Assembly: GCA_001657325.1 (NCBI GenBank) | Contig: LWRO01000017.1 | Coordinates: 1-64,000, forward strand | Reading direction: 5' to 3' | Length of the DNA: 64,000 bases | Source: Geitlerinema sp. BBD 1991-9 | Lineage (GTDB): Bacteria; Cyanobacteriota; Cyanobacteriia; Cyanobacteriales; Geitlerinemataceae | Part shown: positions 17,269-26,097 of the stretch, piece after piece | How positions within the stretch are numbered: position 1 is the stretch's first letter | Layout: every line of letters begins with the position of its first letter | The notes under the pieces: model-generated | The model's input: only the letters and a program-made list of their open reading frames with translations | Told to the model about the DNA's origin: nothing | Database searches by the model: none | Translations under genes and position numbers: made by a program

Positions 17269-18738
17269 TTACTGAAAACGGCTACGTTCCAAAGCGGCGT
17301 TGTAGACTTTCTCATTTGCATTCGCGGATTTCAATAAATCCACAACGGGATTGGGATAGTCCACCCCTCGTGTAATGTCATATCGCTTCAACTCTAATGC
17401 GTCGAGTTTGAACACCTCGTGAACTTTCTTGCCCGGAACCTTTGCCAGTTCGGGAAGCCAGTGTTTCGCATATTTCCCATCACGATCGTAATCTTTTGCC
17501 TGTTTGGGAATGTTGAAATAGCGAAATCCTCGTGCGTCGTTTCCGACCCCTGCGGTGTAATTCCAATTTCCCCAGTTACTACAAACGTCGTAGTCGATCA
17601 GCAGCGACTCGAACCATTCTGCTCCCATGCGCCAGTCAATACCTAGATTTTTAGTGAGGAAACTGGCAACGTTCTGACGGCCGCGATTCGACATGAACCC
17701 TGTTAACTGCAATTCTCTCATGTTCGCATCGACGAACGGATACCCTGTGCGACCTTGCGTCCACAACTTGAAGCGTTCCCAATCCTGTTTCCACGGAATC
17801 TCCAAACCGCGCAGACCGGAACGGTAGAAGATGCGATCGCCGTGTTTGGCGCAAATAAACCGGAAGTAGTCCCGCCACAGCAACTCGAACACTAACCAAT
17901 AGGTCGAATCGTTGCGAACTCGTTCGGCTTCGTAAGCTTGGACTTCTTCGTAGATGTATCGCGGTGACAGACACCCCAACGCCAGCCAGGGAGAAAATTT
18001 CGAGGAATAATCCGCCCCTAATAGTCCGTTGCGGGTTTGTTTGTAAACGCGCAAGCGATCGCGTTCCCAGAAATATTCTTTAACTCTCGCTTTTCCTGCC
18101 GTTTCTCCTCCTGGGAATTTTAAAACCGCTCGATCGTCAATTTGGGGCGATTCGACCCCCAACATTTCGAGTGTGGGAATATCTCCTACGTTTACTTCAG
18201 GAAGTTTCGAGAGGTGGTTTGGGGTAGAAAATGTTGCGTTGACACTCGCGTTTTTCTCAACTTGTTTGCGAAACTGAGTGAAGATTTCGGGAAGACTTGA
18301 AATTGAAAACGGGAGTTGGTCGGGGTGAAAGAGCGTCGAGCCCCAATAGCGTTTTACATCCACACCCATTGCTTTGAGGATGTTCGTCACAGCCCGATCG
18401 ATCGTCGTTTCTTCAGAGGTCACTTCTTCCTGAAAGAACACGGTATCGAGATCGAGTTCCTTCACCAGTTGTGGCACGATCTCCTCAGGTTTTCCCAGAC
18501 GCACGACGAGATCGCTTCCCCGTTGGCGCAACGACTGTCGTAAGTCGGCGACACTGTCGAGGAGAAATTGAGCGCGATACGATCGAGTTTTGGGAAAACC
18601 AAAGGCAGTTTGACAGAACTGACGGAGATCGAAGCAATACAGAGGAACGATTTGCACCTTGGCGGTAACAGCATCGTGTAAGTCTTCTCGATCGTAGAGT
18701 CGCAGATCGTTACGATGCCACAGTAGAACCCGTTTCAT
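17269..18738 (-). CDS. Cryptochrome DASH (photolyase family)
   Basis: 489 residues. N-terminal photolyase alpha/beta domain (VLLWHRNDLRLYDREDL) and FAD-binding helical domain with LVFELLWRDYFRF, TGYPFVDANMREL, TGFMSNRGRQNVASFLTKNLGIDWRMGAEWFESLLIDYDV split motifs and the NWGNWNYTAGVGND segment, which together identify the CRY-DASH subgroup rather than CPD photolyase. It binds FAD and usually MTHF, repairs CPD lesions in single-stranded DNA and may act as a blue-light regulator. The start codon lies 3 nt after the stop of the upstream aminotransferase, so the two are almost certainly co-transcribed. Confidence 0.93.
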   Translation of the reverse strand: MKRVLLWHRNDLRLYDREDLHDAVTAKVQIVPLYCFDLRQFCQTAFGFPKTRSYRAQFLLDSVADLRQSLRQRGSDLVVRLGKPEEIVPQLVKELDLDTVFFQEEVTSEETTIDRAVTNILKAMGVDVKRYWGSTLFHPDQLPFSISSLPEIFTQFRKQVEKNASVNATFSTPNHLSKLPEVNVGDIPTLEMLGVESPQIDDRAVLKFPGGETAGKARVKEYFWERDRLRVYKQTRNGLLGADYSSKFSPWLALGCLSPRYIYEEVQAYEAERVRNDSTYWLVFELLWRDYFRFICAKHGDRIFYRSGLRGLEIPWKQDWERFKLWTQGRTGYPFVDANMRELQLTGFMSNRGRQNVASFLTKNLGIDWRMGAEWFESLLIDYDVCSNWGNWNYTAGVGNDARGFRYFNIPKQAKDYDRDGKYAKHWLPELAKVPGKKVHEVFKLDALELKRYDITRGVDYPNPVVDLLKSANANEKVYNAALERSRFQ

Positions 18739-18741
18739 GCG

Positions 18742-19908
18742 TTACTTTAAAAATGCTCGAATTCCTTCAATCAATCGATCGATCTCTTCAACAGTTGAGA
18801 AATAATGAACGCAGGCACGGACACAATTCGGGTCGAGAATCGTGCGAACCATAATCTCTCGTTGTTCTAAAAACTGTACGAGCGATCGATGAGACCCCGA
18901 CTTGATGGTGAACGATACCAACCCCGACTCGGGAGATCGAGTCCGCAAACAGCTCACTTGTGGAATCTCCGATAATTGCTTCCACAATCGATCGCTCAAC
19001 TGACAGATTTTTCCGTAGCGTTCTGCCGCTGTTCCCCACTGACGGTGAACCTCGATCGAAGCGGCTAACCCGGCATACAACGGATACGCCGACGTTGCAA
19101 TTTCGTAGCGTTGTGCGTTTGGCTTCCATCCTGTGGGATTTCCCGTCGCATCCACCTCGATTCCCCGCCAACCTACAAACGTCGGACGTAGAACCTCCAT
19201 CGCCTCAGGACTGACATACAAGCCCCCGACCCCTTCCGGGCCGCACAGCCATTTATGCCCGGTAAACGCATAAAAATCGACGCCCGACTGTGCCAAATTC
19301 AACGGCAGAACACCCACAGACTGGGCGGCATCTGCCAACACGCGAATCGGCTCGCCGCCTGTGGGAAACTGACGACAGGCGGCCACGATCTCAGCTAACG
19401 GTAAAACCTGTCCCGTGTTCCACAGAATATGACTCAACACCACCAAGCGCGTTTTCGGAGTCAAATGCTGGGTAACGACCGACACCGGATCGCCATCGTT
19501 GAGCGTTTCCAAAATCGGACAAATTGCAACCTCAATGCCGAAGCGATTTTGGAGTTCTCTCACCGTCGCGACCACACCGGGATGTTCGCAATCCGTCATC
19601 AGCAACCTATCCCCCGGTTGCCAATCAATTCCCCAGAGGGCGATATCGCAGCCAGCGGTTACGTCTTCGGTTAACGCGATCGAGTCTGATGCGACTCCCA
19701 ACTCTTCCGCAACGATCGATCTCGTTTTCCCGGTGAGTTCCTGTAACCAAGCATTCGCTTTCATCGAGAACGGTCCGATCTGTTGGAGGTGTTCGTAAGT
19801 TCGAACGATAGCCTCCATCGCCGCTTGGGGAAGCGGCCCCTCTCCACCGTAGTTGAGGTAGGTTTTATTGTCGAGGGCGGGGAATTGCGAGCGATACTGT
19901 TGGGACAC
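18742..19908 (-). CDS. PLP-dependent class V aminotransferase, probable L-cysteine/cystine lyase (C-DES type)
   Basis: 388 residues. Fold-type I features: TEDVTAGCDIALWG, the PLP-aspartate context VLADAAQSVGVLPLN (about 208) and Schiff-base lysine in FYAFTGHKWLCGPEGVGGLYVS (about 230-250). Relatives include cysteine desulfurases, isopenicillin-N epimerase-like proteins and the Synechocystis cystine lyase C-DES; length and the GHKW.CGPEGVGGLY context match the last best. C-DES releases a persulphide usable for Fe-S cluster assembly. The substrate is inferred. First gene of a two-gene unit with cryptochrome DASH. Confidence 0.8.
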   Translation of the reverse strand: MSQQYRSQFPALDNKTYLNYGGEGPLPQAAMEAIVRTYEHLQQIGPFSMKANAWLQELTGKTRSIVAEELGVASDSIALTEDVTAGCDIALWGIDWQPGDRLLMTDCEHPGVVATVRELQNRFGIEVAICPILETLNDGDPVSVVTQHLTPKTRLVVLSHILWNTGQVLPLAEIVAACRQFPTGGEPIRVLADAAQSVGVLPLNLAQSGVDFYAFTGHKWLCGPEGVGGLYVSPEAMEVLRPTFVGWRGIEVDATGNPTGWKPNAQRYEIATSAYPLYAGLAASIEVHRQWGTAAERYGKICQLSDRLWKQLSEIPQVSCLRTRSPESGLVSFTIKSGSHRSLVQFLEQREIMVRTILDPNCVRACVHYFSTVEEIDRLIEGIRAFLK

Positions 19909-20003
19909 CTTGATGTTTAAAAATTGCTAAAAATTGCGTTAACTCAACATTGCGCGAACTCGATCGTGCAGGCGGTTCGGTGCGCGATTGTTACCGTTGG
20001 TTT

Positions 20004-20573
20004 TTAAGGATAAAAGCGCGTGCAGTAGACGATATTGGTCACGCCTTCACCGTCTCCCCCCGGAATAAATCCCGAAAGGGGTTGGTCGATGGGATACCAG
20101 GTTTCGCCCGCTGCGTTCTCGGTCGCGTTCCCCCCGAGTAAAATTGCCGCGCCGTCGTTGAGAAAGCCGACAATTTCACTGTTGCTGTTCGGTGCGCGAT
20201 GAACGTTTAACCCGCCGGGATGTCTGAGATTGCGGGCGCTATCGACATTCGGACAGGTGGCGGGTTGCAATCCCGAAACCGGCGGAATTGGATTGGGCGT
20301 CGAGTTGTTTTCACACAAGTAATCTGCCCACACGTAACCGCGATAATTGCCAAACGCGACGGGTTGCCAGGCACCGGCTGGAGGGGCGACTCGTTCGACC
20401 ACATCACCCTCGTTGAGGGTGGTTAAAACGCGACCTTCTGGGGTTTCGCGTAAGTTGAGGCGAAAGCCGTCCGTGCAAACGGAGACCGTGTCGGGGAGAG
20501 ATTGCGCCATTGAAGCATCGGGGGCGAACAACAGCGATAGTCCGATCGAGGCAAGAGCGAGACGAAATTTCAT
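20004..20573 (-). CDS. Secreted protein with bacterial SH3 domains
   Basis: 190 residues from ATG 20573, chosen because it begins a clean signal peptide (MKFRLALASIGLSLLFAPDASMAQ); the longer ORF starting at 20645 would overlap the TnpB element hairpin. Two SH3b-like units are seen: residues about 34-80 (LNLRETPEGRVLTTLNEGDVV, WQPVAFGNYRGYVWADYLC) and about 108-175 (LNVHRAPNSNSEIVGFLNDGAAI). Such domains bind cell wall or exopolysaccharide. Four cysteines could form disulphides. No operon partner is visible. Confidence 0.8.
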   Translation of the reverse strand: MKFRLALASIGLSLLFAPDASMAQSLPDTVSVCTDGFRLNLRETPEGRVLTTLNEGDVVERVAPPAGAWQPVAFGNYRGYVWADYLCENNSTPNPIPPVSGLQPATCPNVDSARNLRHPGGLNVHRAPNSNSEIVGFLNDGAAILLGGNATENAAGETWYPIDQPLSGFIPGGDGEGVTNIVYCTRFYP

Positions 20574-20640
20574 AGTCAAAAGGCCGCTGAGATCGTCTGA
20601 GGGTGCAATTCCCTTGAATTTTACACGGAAGGGAGCAAAG

Positions 20641-21984
20641 CCCACGTCTTTTAAACGTGGGATGTAGCGTTGGAGCTTTTCAGTTCCAATTTTAAAGCTC
20701 CAATTTTAAAAACACACAGCTCAATTTTAAGCTACGATGAGTTCAGCTTTCAGTCACGGCAATGCTCAACCTCACGTACCCGTACAAGCTGAAGCTCACT
20801 CAAGAGCAACAACAGACCTACGAGGCCTGGCTCGAAACCTCTCGTCGAGTCTGGAACTACGCCTTGGCTGAGCGTAAAGACTGGTACAAATCCCGAGCGG
20901 GTTCGATCGACAGATGCTCTCTGCGAGGTGAGTACGTCATCCCGGCTGACGCACCTCGTCCCACCTTTTCAAGTCAATGCAAAGCTTTAACCCAAGCTCG
21001 AAAAGTCTATCCTGACTTGGGTGCAGCTCATTCTCAGATGTTGCAACAAGTGTTGCGACGCTTGGAGAAAGCCTTTGTCTCGATGTGGGAAAACGGACAC
21101 GGATTCCCCAGATTTAAGAAACCTGGGAGGATGCGCTCTCTGCTATTCCCCCAGTTGGGGAAAACCCCCGTTCGAGGCAACCGCGTCAAACTCCCTGGGG
21201 TGGGATGGGTGAAGATGCGTCTTTCCCGACCGATTCCCGAAGGATTCATCGTCAAACAAGCCCAGGTCGTCAAACGCGCCTCGGGATGGTACGTGATGCT
21301 AACACTTCAATGCGATGTTGCCGTTCCCGACATCACCCCCCACGGGGAAGCGTTAGGAATCGACGTCGGGTTGAGCAATTATCTGGCCACCTCGACCGGT
21401 GAGTTAGTGCCACGACCCCGATTCTTGGTAGACCTCCAGAGCAAGCTGCGATTGCTGCAACAGAGAGCGTCTCATAAGGTGAAAGGGTCGAATAACTGGC
21501 GCAAAGCCCATCATAAGGTTGCTAAGCTGTACGAACGCATCCGCAACGGTCGGCAGGATTTCTTCTACAAACTGGCTCATCGTCTCTGCGATGGTGTAGG
21601 AATGGTATTTGCCGAGAAACTCAACTTCCAAGCCTGGGCGAGAGGACTGTTCTCGAAGCATACCCTCGATGCAGCTCACGGCGAGTTTTTGAGAATTCTG
21701 AAGTGGGTGTGCTGGAAGCGAGGGGTCTTCTATGCTGAGGTGAATGCGAAGGGAACCAGCCAAATCTGTCCCAGTTGCGGAACGAATACGGGCAAAAAAG
21801 ACCTTTCAGTTCGCGTTCATCGATGTCCTGAATGTGGCTACACCACAGATCGAGATATAGCCGCTGCACAGATTGTGATGCAACGAGGACTTGCAGCCGT
21901 CGGACAGACGGTCAAGATGCTTGGCGAGGGGTTAAGCGTTGGCTCCCCCTAGACCCAAGAATCCCACGAATTCTATTCGTGGGA
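20641..21984 (+). mobile_element. Solitary IS200/IS605-type element carrying only tnpB
   Basis: The tnpB gene is bracketed by imperfect subterminal palindromes: CCCACGT/ACGTGGG at 20641-20661 on the left and TCCCACGAAT/ATTCGTGGGA at 21962-21984 on the right. These are the hairpins expected at the ends of single-strand-transposed elements. No tnpA (Y1 transposase) is present, so movement would need a TnpA in trans. Exact cleavage points are not determinable by eye. Confidence 0.75.
20762..21952 (+). CDS. tnpB: TnpB RNA-guided nuclease (IS200/IS605 accessory protein)
   Basis: 396 residues. N-terminal HTH-like region (YPYKLKLTQEQQQTYEAWLE) and split RuvC nuclease: Asp201 in LGIDVGLSNYLAT, Glu285 in MVFAEKLNF, Asp363/Asp365 in TTDRDIAAAQ. 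A Cys4 zinc finger lies between the last two (CPSCGTNTGKKDLSVRVHRC to CPECG). All catalytic residues are intact, so it could be active. TnpB uses a guide RNA from the right end of the element to cut donor sites and so promotes retention of the element. The C-terminus (GEGLSVGSP) runs up to the right-end hairpin, where the guide RNA scaffold is expected. Confidence 0.95.
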   Translation: MLNLTYPYKLKLTQEQQQTYEAWLETSRRVWNYALAERKDWYKSRAGSIDRCSLRGEYVIPADAPRPTFSSQCKALTQARKVYPDLGAAHSQMLQQVLRRLEKAFVSMWENGHGFPRFKKPGRMRSLLFPQLGKTPVRGNRVKLPGVGWVKMRLSRPIPEGFIVKQAQVVKRASGWYVMLTLQCDVAVPDITPHGEALGIDVGLSNYLATSTGELVPRPRFLVDLQSKLRLLQQRASHKVKGSNNWRKAHHKVAKLYERIRNGRQDFFYKLAHRLCDGVGMVFAEKLNFQAWARGLFSKHTLDAAHGEFLRILKWVCWKRGVFYAEVNAKGTSQICPSCGTNTGKKDLSVRVHRCPECGYTTDRDIAAAQIVMQRGLAAVGQTVKMLGEGLSVGSP

Positions 21985-22015
21985 GTGTCAAACTGAGATT
22001 TCCCCCCTGAAGGGT

Positions 22016-23053
22016 CTAGCTCAGGGACACGGGAATGCCTCCCTGAAGGCTCGAGTCCGCGAGCGCCCCGAGAACCTTGACAAACTCTGCCCCCACCCAA
22101 CCCGACGATCGATCGCACGGTTGACCCGATCGAATGCTTTCGAGGAATCGATCGAGAACGCGACGCAACGGTTCGCCCGGTGTAAAGTCGATCGATTCCC
22201 GTTCCCCTAACGTCGGTACCCAATCCCCGGAGTCCGTTCGTTCGACGCGGCCGGGATACAACGTCAACTGAGACTCCACCAGTTCGTCGAATACCAGCGT
22301 CCCCTCGCTCCCCACCACAGCTAAACGTCGTTGCTTGTCGGGATTGCACCAACACAGGTGAATCTGAACGTGAAACCCGCTCGGATAGACTAATCTCGCC
22401 CAAGCCACATCGGCCAGACCTTCGGGAAATCGATCGTGCGACGCGGGAATGGATTCGGGTTGCAGCCAAACGGTTCCTGTGGCTCGGGCCTGGACGGGCG
22501 ATTCTCCCAGCCACGCATTGAAAATAGCGATATCGTGGATTGCCAAATCCCACAAGGCATCAACATCTCGACGGACGGGGCCCAGATGAGTACGTGCGGC
22601 GTATCCGTAGCGCAATTGTCCGAGTCGATCGCTCCGGACGATTTCAGCCCCCCGTTCGACAGCTGGGTTGAACAAATACGTATGATCGACGTTGAGGATA
22701 CAGTTTTTGCGCTCCGCGAGGCGACACAGCTCGATCGACTGTTCCGGGTTTAAGGTTAGTGGTTTTTCAGCCAGAACGTGAAAGCCTCGATCGAGGGCAT
22801 CAGAGATCGAAGCGTAATGCTCCGTCGCCGGAGTCGTCACGATCGCCGCTCGCACTTGCGGCAACTGTCGAGCGCTCGCCCAACCTGTTGTTAAGACAAC
22901 CCGTGCGTCGAGTGAGTATTTTTGGGCCACCGCTGCCAATCGTTCGGGGTCGCGATCGACTACCGCTACCAATTGCGCGTCGGGGTGTTCGAGAACGTTT
23001 CGGATCAGATGATTGCCCCACCGACCCGCACCGATAACGACGATACCAATCAT
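22016..23053 (-). CDS. Gfo/Idh/MocA-family NAD(P)-dependent oxidoreductase
   Basis: 345 residues. N-terminal Rossmann domain with GAGRWGNHLIRN (about 8-19) and VAVVDRDPERL; the family motif AEKPLTLNPEQ (about 95) carries the catalytic-pair lysine, and DLAIHDIAIFNAWLG (about 168-182) supplies the family histidine. The C-terminal alpha/beta domain has FHVQIHLCWCNPDKQRRLAVVGSEGTLVFDE. Relatives act on sugars such as UDP-N-acetylglucosamine-derived compounds. No neighbouring sugar genes identify the substrate. The solitary TnpB element lies just downstream. Confidence 0.88.
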   Translation of the reverse strand: MIGIVVIGAGRWGNHLIRNVLEHPDAQLVAVVDRDPERLAAVAQKYSLDARVVLTTGWASARQLPQVRAAIVTTPATEHYASISDALDRGFHVLAEKPLTLNPEQSIELCRLAERKNCILNVDHTYLFNPAVERGAEIVRSDRLGQLRYGYAARTHLGPVRRDVDALWDLAIHDIAIFNAWLGESPVQARATGTVWLQPESIPASHDRFPEGLADVAWARLVYPSGFHVQIHLCWCNPDKQRRLAVVGSEGTLVFDELVESQLTLYPGRVERTDSGDWVPTLGERESIDFTPGEPLRRVLDRFLESIRSGQPCDRSSGWVGAEFVKVLGALADSSLQGGIPVSLS

Positions 23054-23245
23054 AGATTTGATTCAGGATCGAAAATAAATGCTATTCCATTCAATCAAAC
23101 ACGAAGAACTCAAAACCGAAAACGACGAATTAAAATTTAAGCGTTAAAACGGACACCCCGAAGCTTTTTTTGTCTAGTTTTTGCGAGTTTTGGCAGATTT
23201 CGGCTCTGCCTGGAACGAGGGCGACATTCCAGTTGTCTTTCCCGG

Positions 23246-23968
23246 TTAGCGAACTTCGGCTCGATCTTGCAAGGCTAAAAAGGCTTCCCTGGCTGCAGCT
23301 TGTTCGGCCGCTTTAATCGATCGACCCGTTCCCCGACCCAAGCGCTCGTTGTTGAACCACACCTCTGCTTGAAATCGTCGATCGCTGTTGTGTTCTCGTT
23401 TGGCTTCCTCGACGCGGTATTCCGGAAGCACGCGATAGCGACCCTGAGTCCACTCTTGTAGCGCTGCCTTATAATTTTGCCGGGCTGGATCGCGAAGTAC
23501 GCGCTCGGCCAGCGGTTTGAAGTGAGAATCGAGCCACGGACGGATGAGTTCTGTGGTGTGAGTACTCAGATACAGCGCGGCCGCGACAGCTTCCATCCCG
23601 TCTGCCAAGCGGGATCGATAGCCCGCCTTGTCACCAGCTGCACTATTGGCCACCAATAAATATCGATCGAGTCCGTAGCTTTCGGCAATGTCAGCCAGCA
23701 CGCGATCGCTGACCAACACCGATCGAATGGCAGCATAATCCCCCACGGGTACCTGTGGATAAATTTCCCAGAGTAACTCAGCCGAAGCGAGGCGGATCGC
23801 CGCATCGCCGATAAACTCCAATCGTTCGTAATTTCGTTCGGCAGATGCTGTTGGATGCGTGAGTGCAGTATCGAGCAACTCCCAATTCAGAACTGGATTT
23901 TCATCGATTCCCAACTTGAGAACGAATTGACGTAACGCTTGCAAGCGACGCGGGTGAATAGAGACCAT
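23246..23968 (-). CDS. rnc: Ribonuclease III
   Basis: 240 residues. The RNase III signature is NYERLEFIGDAAIRL (about 43-57), with further acidic metal ligands in VGDYAAIRSVLVSD and ADGMEAVAAALYL (about 122-134). The C-terminal double-stranded RNA binding domain spans about 163-235 (NYKAALQEWTQG ... GTGRSIKAAEQAAAREAFLAL). It cleaves dsRNA in rRNA precursors and other transcripts. It sits immediately downstream of rnpB on the same strand, grouping two RNA-processing activities. Cyanobacteria often have several RNase III or mini-III genes; this one has the full two-domain form. Confidence 0.93.
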   Translation of the reverse strand: MVSIHPRRLQALRQFVLKLGIDENPVLNWELLDTALTHPTASAERNYERLEFIGDAAIRLASAELLWEIYPQVPVGDYAAIRSVLVSDRVLADIAESYGLDRYLLVANSAAGDKAGYRSRLADGMEAVAAALYLSTHTTELIRPWLDSHFKPLAERVLRDPARQNYKAALQEWTQGRYRVLPEYRVEEAKREHNSDRRFQAEVWFNNERLGRGTGRSIKAAEQAAAREAFLALQDRAEVR

Positions 23969-24002
23969 TAAGTCGATCGAACAATAGCGAAAACCAGGGG
24001 CA

Positions 24003-24468
24003 ATGCGACAGAGAAAGCAGTCATAAGCCGGGTTCTGTTCCCTAAACCGCTAAACGCAGCATAGAGGGCAGTTATCTATCTACGGCGTTTGTTACCAAAC
24101 ACCTCGAGCGGTTCTCCAACATTGGAACCGGTAAAAGACCAACCGTCGTTCCTCCGACCTTGCACCCACCCGGGGTTTACCGAGCCAGCACCTCTCGATG
24201 CTGCTGGTGCGCTCTTACCGCACCTTTGCACCCTTACCTTCTACAGTCGCCAGTCACCAGTTACCAGTCACCAGTCAAAAACTGCTCACTGCTCACTGCT
24301 CACTGCTCACTGTAAAAGGCGGTATGTTTCTGTGGCACTATCCTCACGCTCGCGCGCACTGGGCGTTACCCAGCAAGTTCGGTCTTTCGGGTGCCCGGAC
24401 TTTCCTCGAACGGGCTAGCGATCGACACCGCCCGCTCGCAACTGCCTCACCTACTTTCTCTACCGCAC
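24003..24468 (-). ncRNA. rnpB: RNase P RNA (M1 RNA), with inserted heptad repeats
   Basis: On the minus strand the ends pair as helix P1 (TGCGGTAGAGAAAG at 24467-24454 with CTTTCTCTGTCGCA at 24017-24004). Universal segments are present: GAGGAAAGTCCGGGC (24407-24393), GTGCCACAGAAACATACCGCC (near 24340), GGTAAACCCCGGGTGGG and ACAGAACCCGGCTTATGA (24038-24021). The overall order matches cyanobacterial type A RNase P RNA. It is longer than usual because a repeat array sits at 24244-24313, in the position of the variable P12-type arm. Cleaves the 5' leaders of pre-tRNAs together with the RnpA protein. Confidence 0.93.
24244..24313. repeat. STRR heptad array inside rnpB
   Basis: Tandem heptads CCAGTCA/CCAGTTA followed by ACTGCTC units, ending CTCACTGTAAAAGGCGG. 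The same tail is found at the arrays near 101 and 12422. Short tandemly repeated sequences inside rnpB are known from heterocyst-forming cyanobacteria; here they replace or extend a peripheral helix without touching the conserved core. Confidence 0.88.
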
Positions 24469-24531
24469 TTTCTAGTTTGGCAGCAGAACGAGGGCGCTGA
24501 CAAGAGCGGCGATCCGACCGTCGAGTGTCGG

Positions 24532-25368
24532 TTACGGTGATGCATGCTCGACACGGAACACGTTGCTGAACAGGTTGGACACAATTTGTTTGCCTTCTTG
24601 CGTCACTTCGAGATATTTCAAACCGTCTTTGATGTAGGGGTAGACACCGTTCCAATAAAACTTCGGATAGCTGTTTCGCAAGTCGCCTGGGGTTTTGTAG
24701 CCGAGCGCTTTGTTGGTTCCCGTCTCTTCAAACTCGTAGAACAAAGCACTAATTTTCTGTAAATAGCGCGGATCGCTGAGTTGTCCGATCAAGTCAGCGG
24801 CGCGAATCAAGCCTGGTAGGTTGATGGTATCTTTGTGGTCTTCACCAGCAGGAACGGGAAAGCGCGTCAGTTCCATGCTTTTACGGATGAGTTGGGCGTC
24901 GATCAGTCGGTGCCCGCCAAAGCGTTCGTCGATAAAGAGTTTGCCCCGATCGACGTGATAGGGCGTCAGTGCCGCATCTGTGGCCCCCGGTGGCAAGTAA
25001 ACCATCGTATCGTCGATCCCTGTGGAGTACAGACGGCGTGCGGGATCGTCTTTGCGACAGACGCCCTTGACGTAGCCGATATCGTGACACAGCAGGGCAA
25101 TGGTGCAGTGTAGCCAATCTTCGCAGCTAACCCCCCCCTCGCGGATATGTCGTCCGCGTAGGACTTCTTGACCGACTAGGGTAACGAAGATGGTGTGTTC
25201 GACGTTGTGATACAGGGCGTCGCTATTCGCGATGTTTTCTAAAGCCATCGCGCCAGCCCAACCCATGATTTCAGCATAGTCGGATTTCAGACCACCGTAG
25301 GTTTGGTGGTAGTTTTCCTGAATTTTGGGTACGAAGTGGTCGATGAGCAACTGAGTGGCATTAAGCAT
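24532..25368 (-). CDS. HD-domain metal-dependent phosphohydrolase
   Basis: 278 residues. The HD superfamily metal ligands are visible: NVEHT (His in YHNVEHT, about 54-58), the HD doublet CHDIGYVKG (about 94) and further His/Asp in the YHVDRG and ADLIGQLSD segments (about 138 and 192). Proteins of this shape hydrolyse phosphate esters, often of nucleotides or cyclic nucleotides. The substrate cannot be read from the sequence. It lies upstream of rnpB on the same strand with its own start at 25368; a conserved single-copy cyanobacterial gene by appearance. Confidence 0.8.
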   Translation of the reverse strand: MLNATQLLIDHFVPKIQENYHQTYGGLKSDYAEIMGWAGAMALENIANSDALYHNVEHTIFVTLVGQEVLRGRHIREGGVSCEDWLHCTIALLCHDIGYVKGVCRKDDPARRLYSTGIDDTMVYLPPGATDAALTPYHVDRGKLFIDERFGGHRLIDAQLIRKSMELTRFPVPAGEDHKDTINLPGLIRAADLIGQLSDPRYLQKISALFYEFEETGTNKALGYKTPGDLRNSYPKFYWNGVYPYIKDGLKYLEVTQEGKQIVSNLFSNVFRVEHASP

Positions 25369-25473
25369 CGCCAGTATCCCTCCCTGGACTCTTCAAGCTC
25401 TCGTTCGCCCAGCGCATCGAACCGGCTATCGAGCGAGGCGCTTCGATCGAATCTCTTTTTTTGATAGTACAAC

Positions 25474-25800
25474 TTACGATCGAGAAGCGTCGGTTGTCCA
25501 GACGACCCAGCCTCGACGCACGGCGTGGAGGAGTCGATCGATGAGTACGTAATCGGACTCGGTCAGGTGTTCGCTCAAAAGGAACGTTTGTAGCTGGTAT
25601 CGGTCGTTTTGAGTCAGGGTTCCAGCTTGCCAAACCCGATAGAAGAGGTCGGATAGGGCGGGGAGTGAGGGTAAAAATGAGGTTGTCACGATCGAACGGC
25701 AGAATTCTACGGTTCGATCGTGACGCTTTTGTTTGTCTTTTGGGGCGATCTCGTTCAACTCGATGGGTAATCTCAGTCGGGTTTGCTTTGTGATTTGCAT
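25474..25800 (-). CDS. Small conserved-looking hypothetical protein
   Basis: 108 residues. A short charged N-terminus is followed by a region predicted helical (FLPSLPALSDLFYRVWQAGTLTQNDRYQLQTFLL and DYVLIDRLLHAVRRGWVVW). No known domain is recognised and no signal peptide is present. It lies 105 nt upstream of the HD-domain gene on the same strand, so may be co-transcribed. Codon use matches neighbouring genes, which supports it being real. The TDYV-type C-terminal segment resembles small cyanobacterial proteins of unknown function, but I cannot name a family. Confidence 0.55.
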   Translation of the reverse strand: MQITKQTRLRLPIELNEIAPKDKQKRHDRTVEFCRSIVTTSFLPSLPALSDLFYRVWQAGTLTQNDRYQLQTFLLSEHLTESDYVLIDRLLHAVRRGWVVWTTDASRS

Positions 25801-26097
25801 CTTGAGTTTTTTGCGATCGAGATCGTCAGGTGTTGTGAGGTTTAACCTGGGTGGAAAGTGACATCGATCGCAGCATTTTTTTTGAGATCGAGTACCAAAT
25901 TAGCCAGTCAACACGAACTCAAGACGATCGTTGTTTGCAGAAAACCGTTGTTTGCAGAAAACCATTGATTGTTTTAGCGTTTATTAAAGATATAGCTTTG
26001 ATATTGTTCGAGAAAAAGCACATTAAAAAACCGATTTTTAAACAAAATCGGCTCCTGTAATTTAATTGAATTGCCTTACATCAATCCAGCCAATTCT

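Noticed and set aside
21912-22553. Minus-strand ORF of 213 codons
   Set aside because: Overlaps the Gfo/Idh/MocA gene in another frame and is Arg/Gly/Ser-rich with no motifs.
24089-24500. Overlapping small ORFs on the plus strand
   Set aside because: They lie over RNase P RNA on the minus strand; their peptides have no protein-like conservation.
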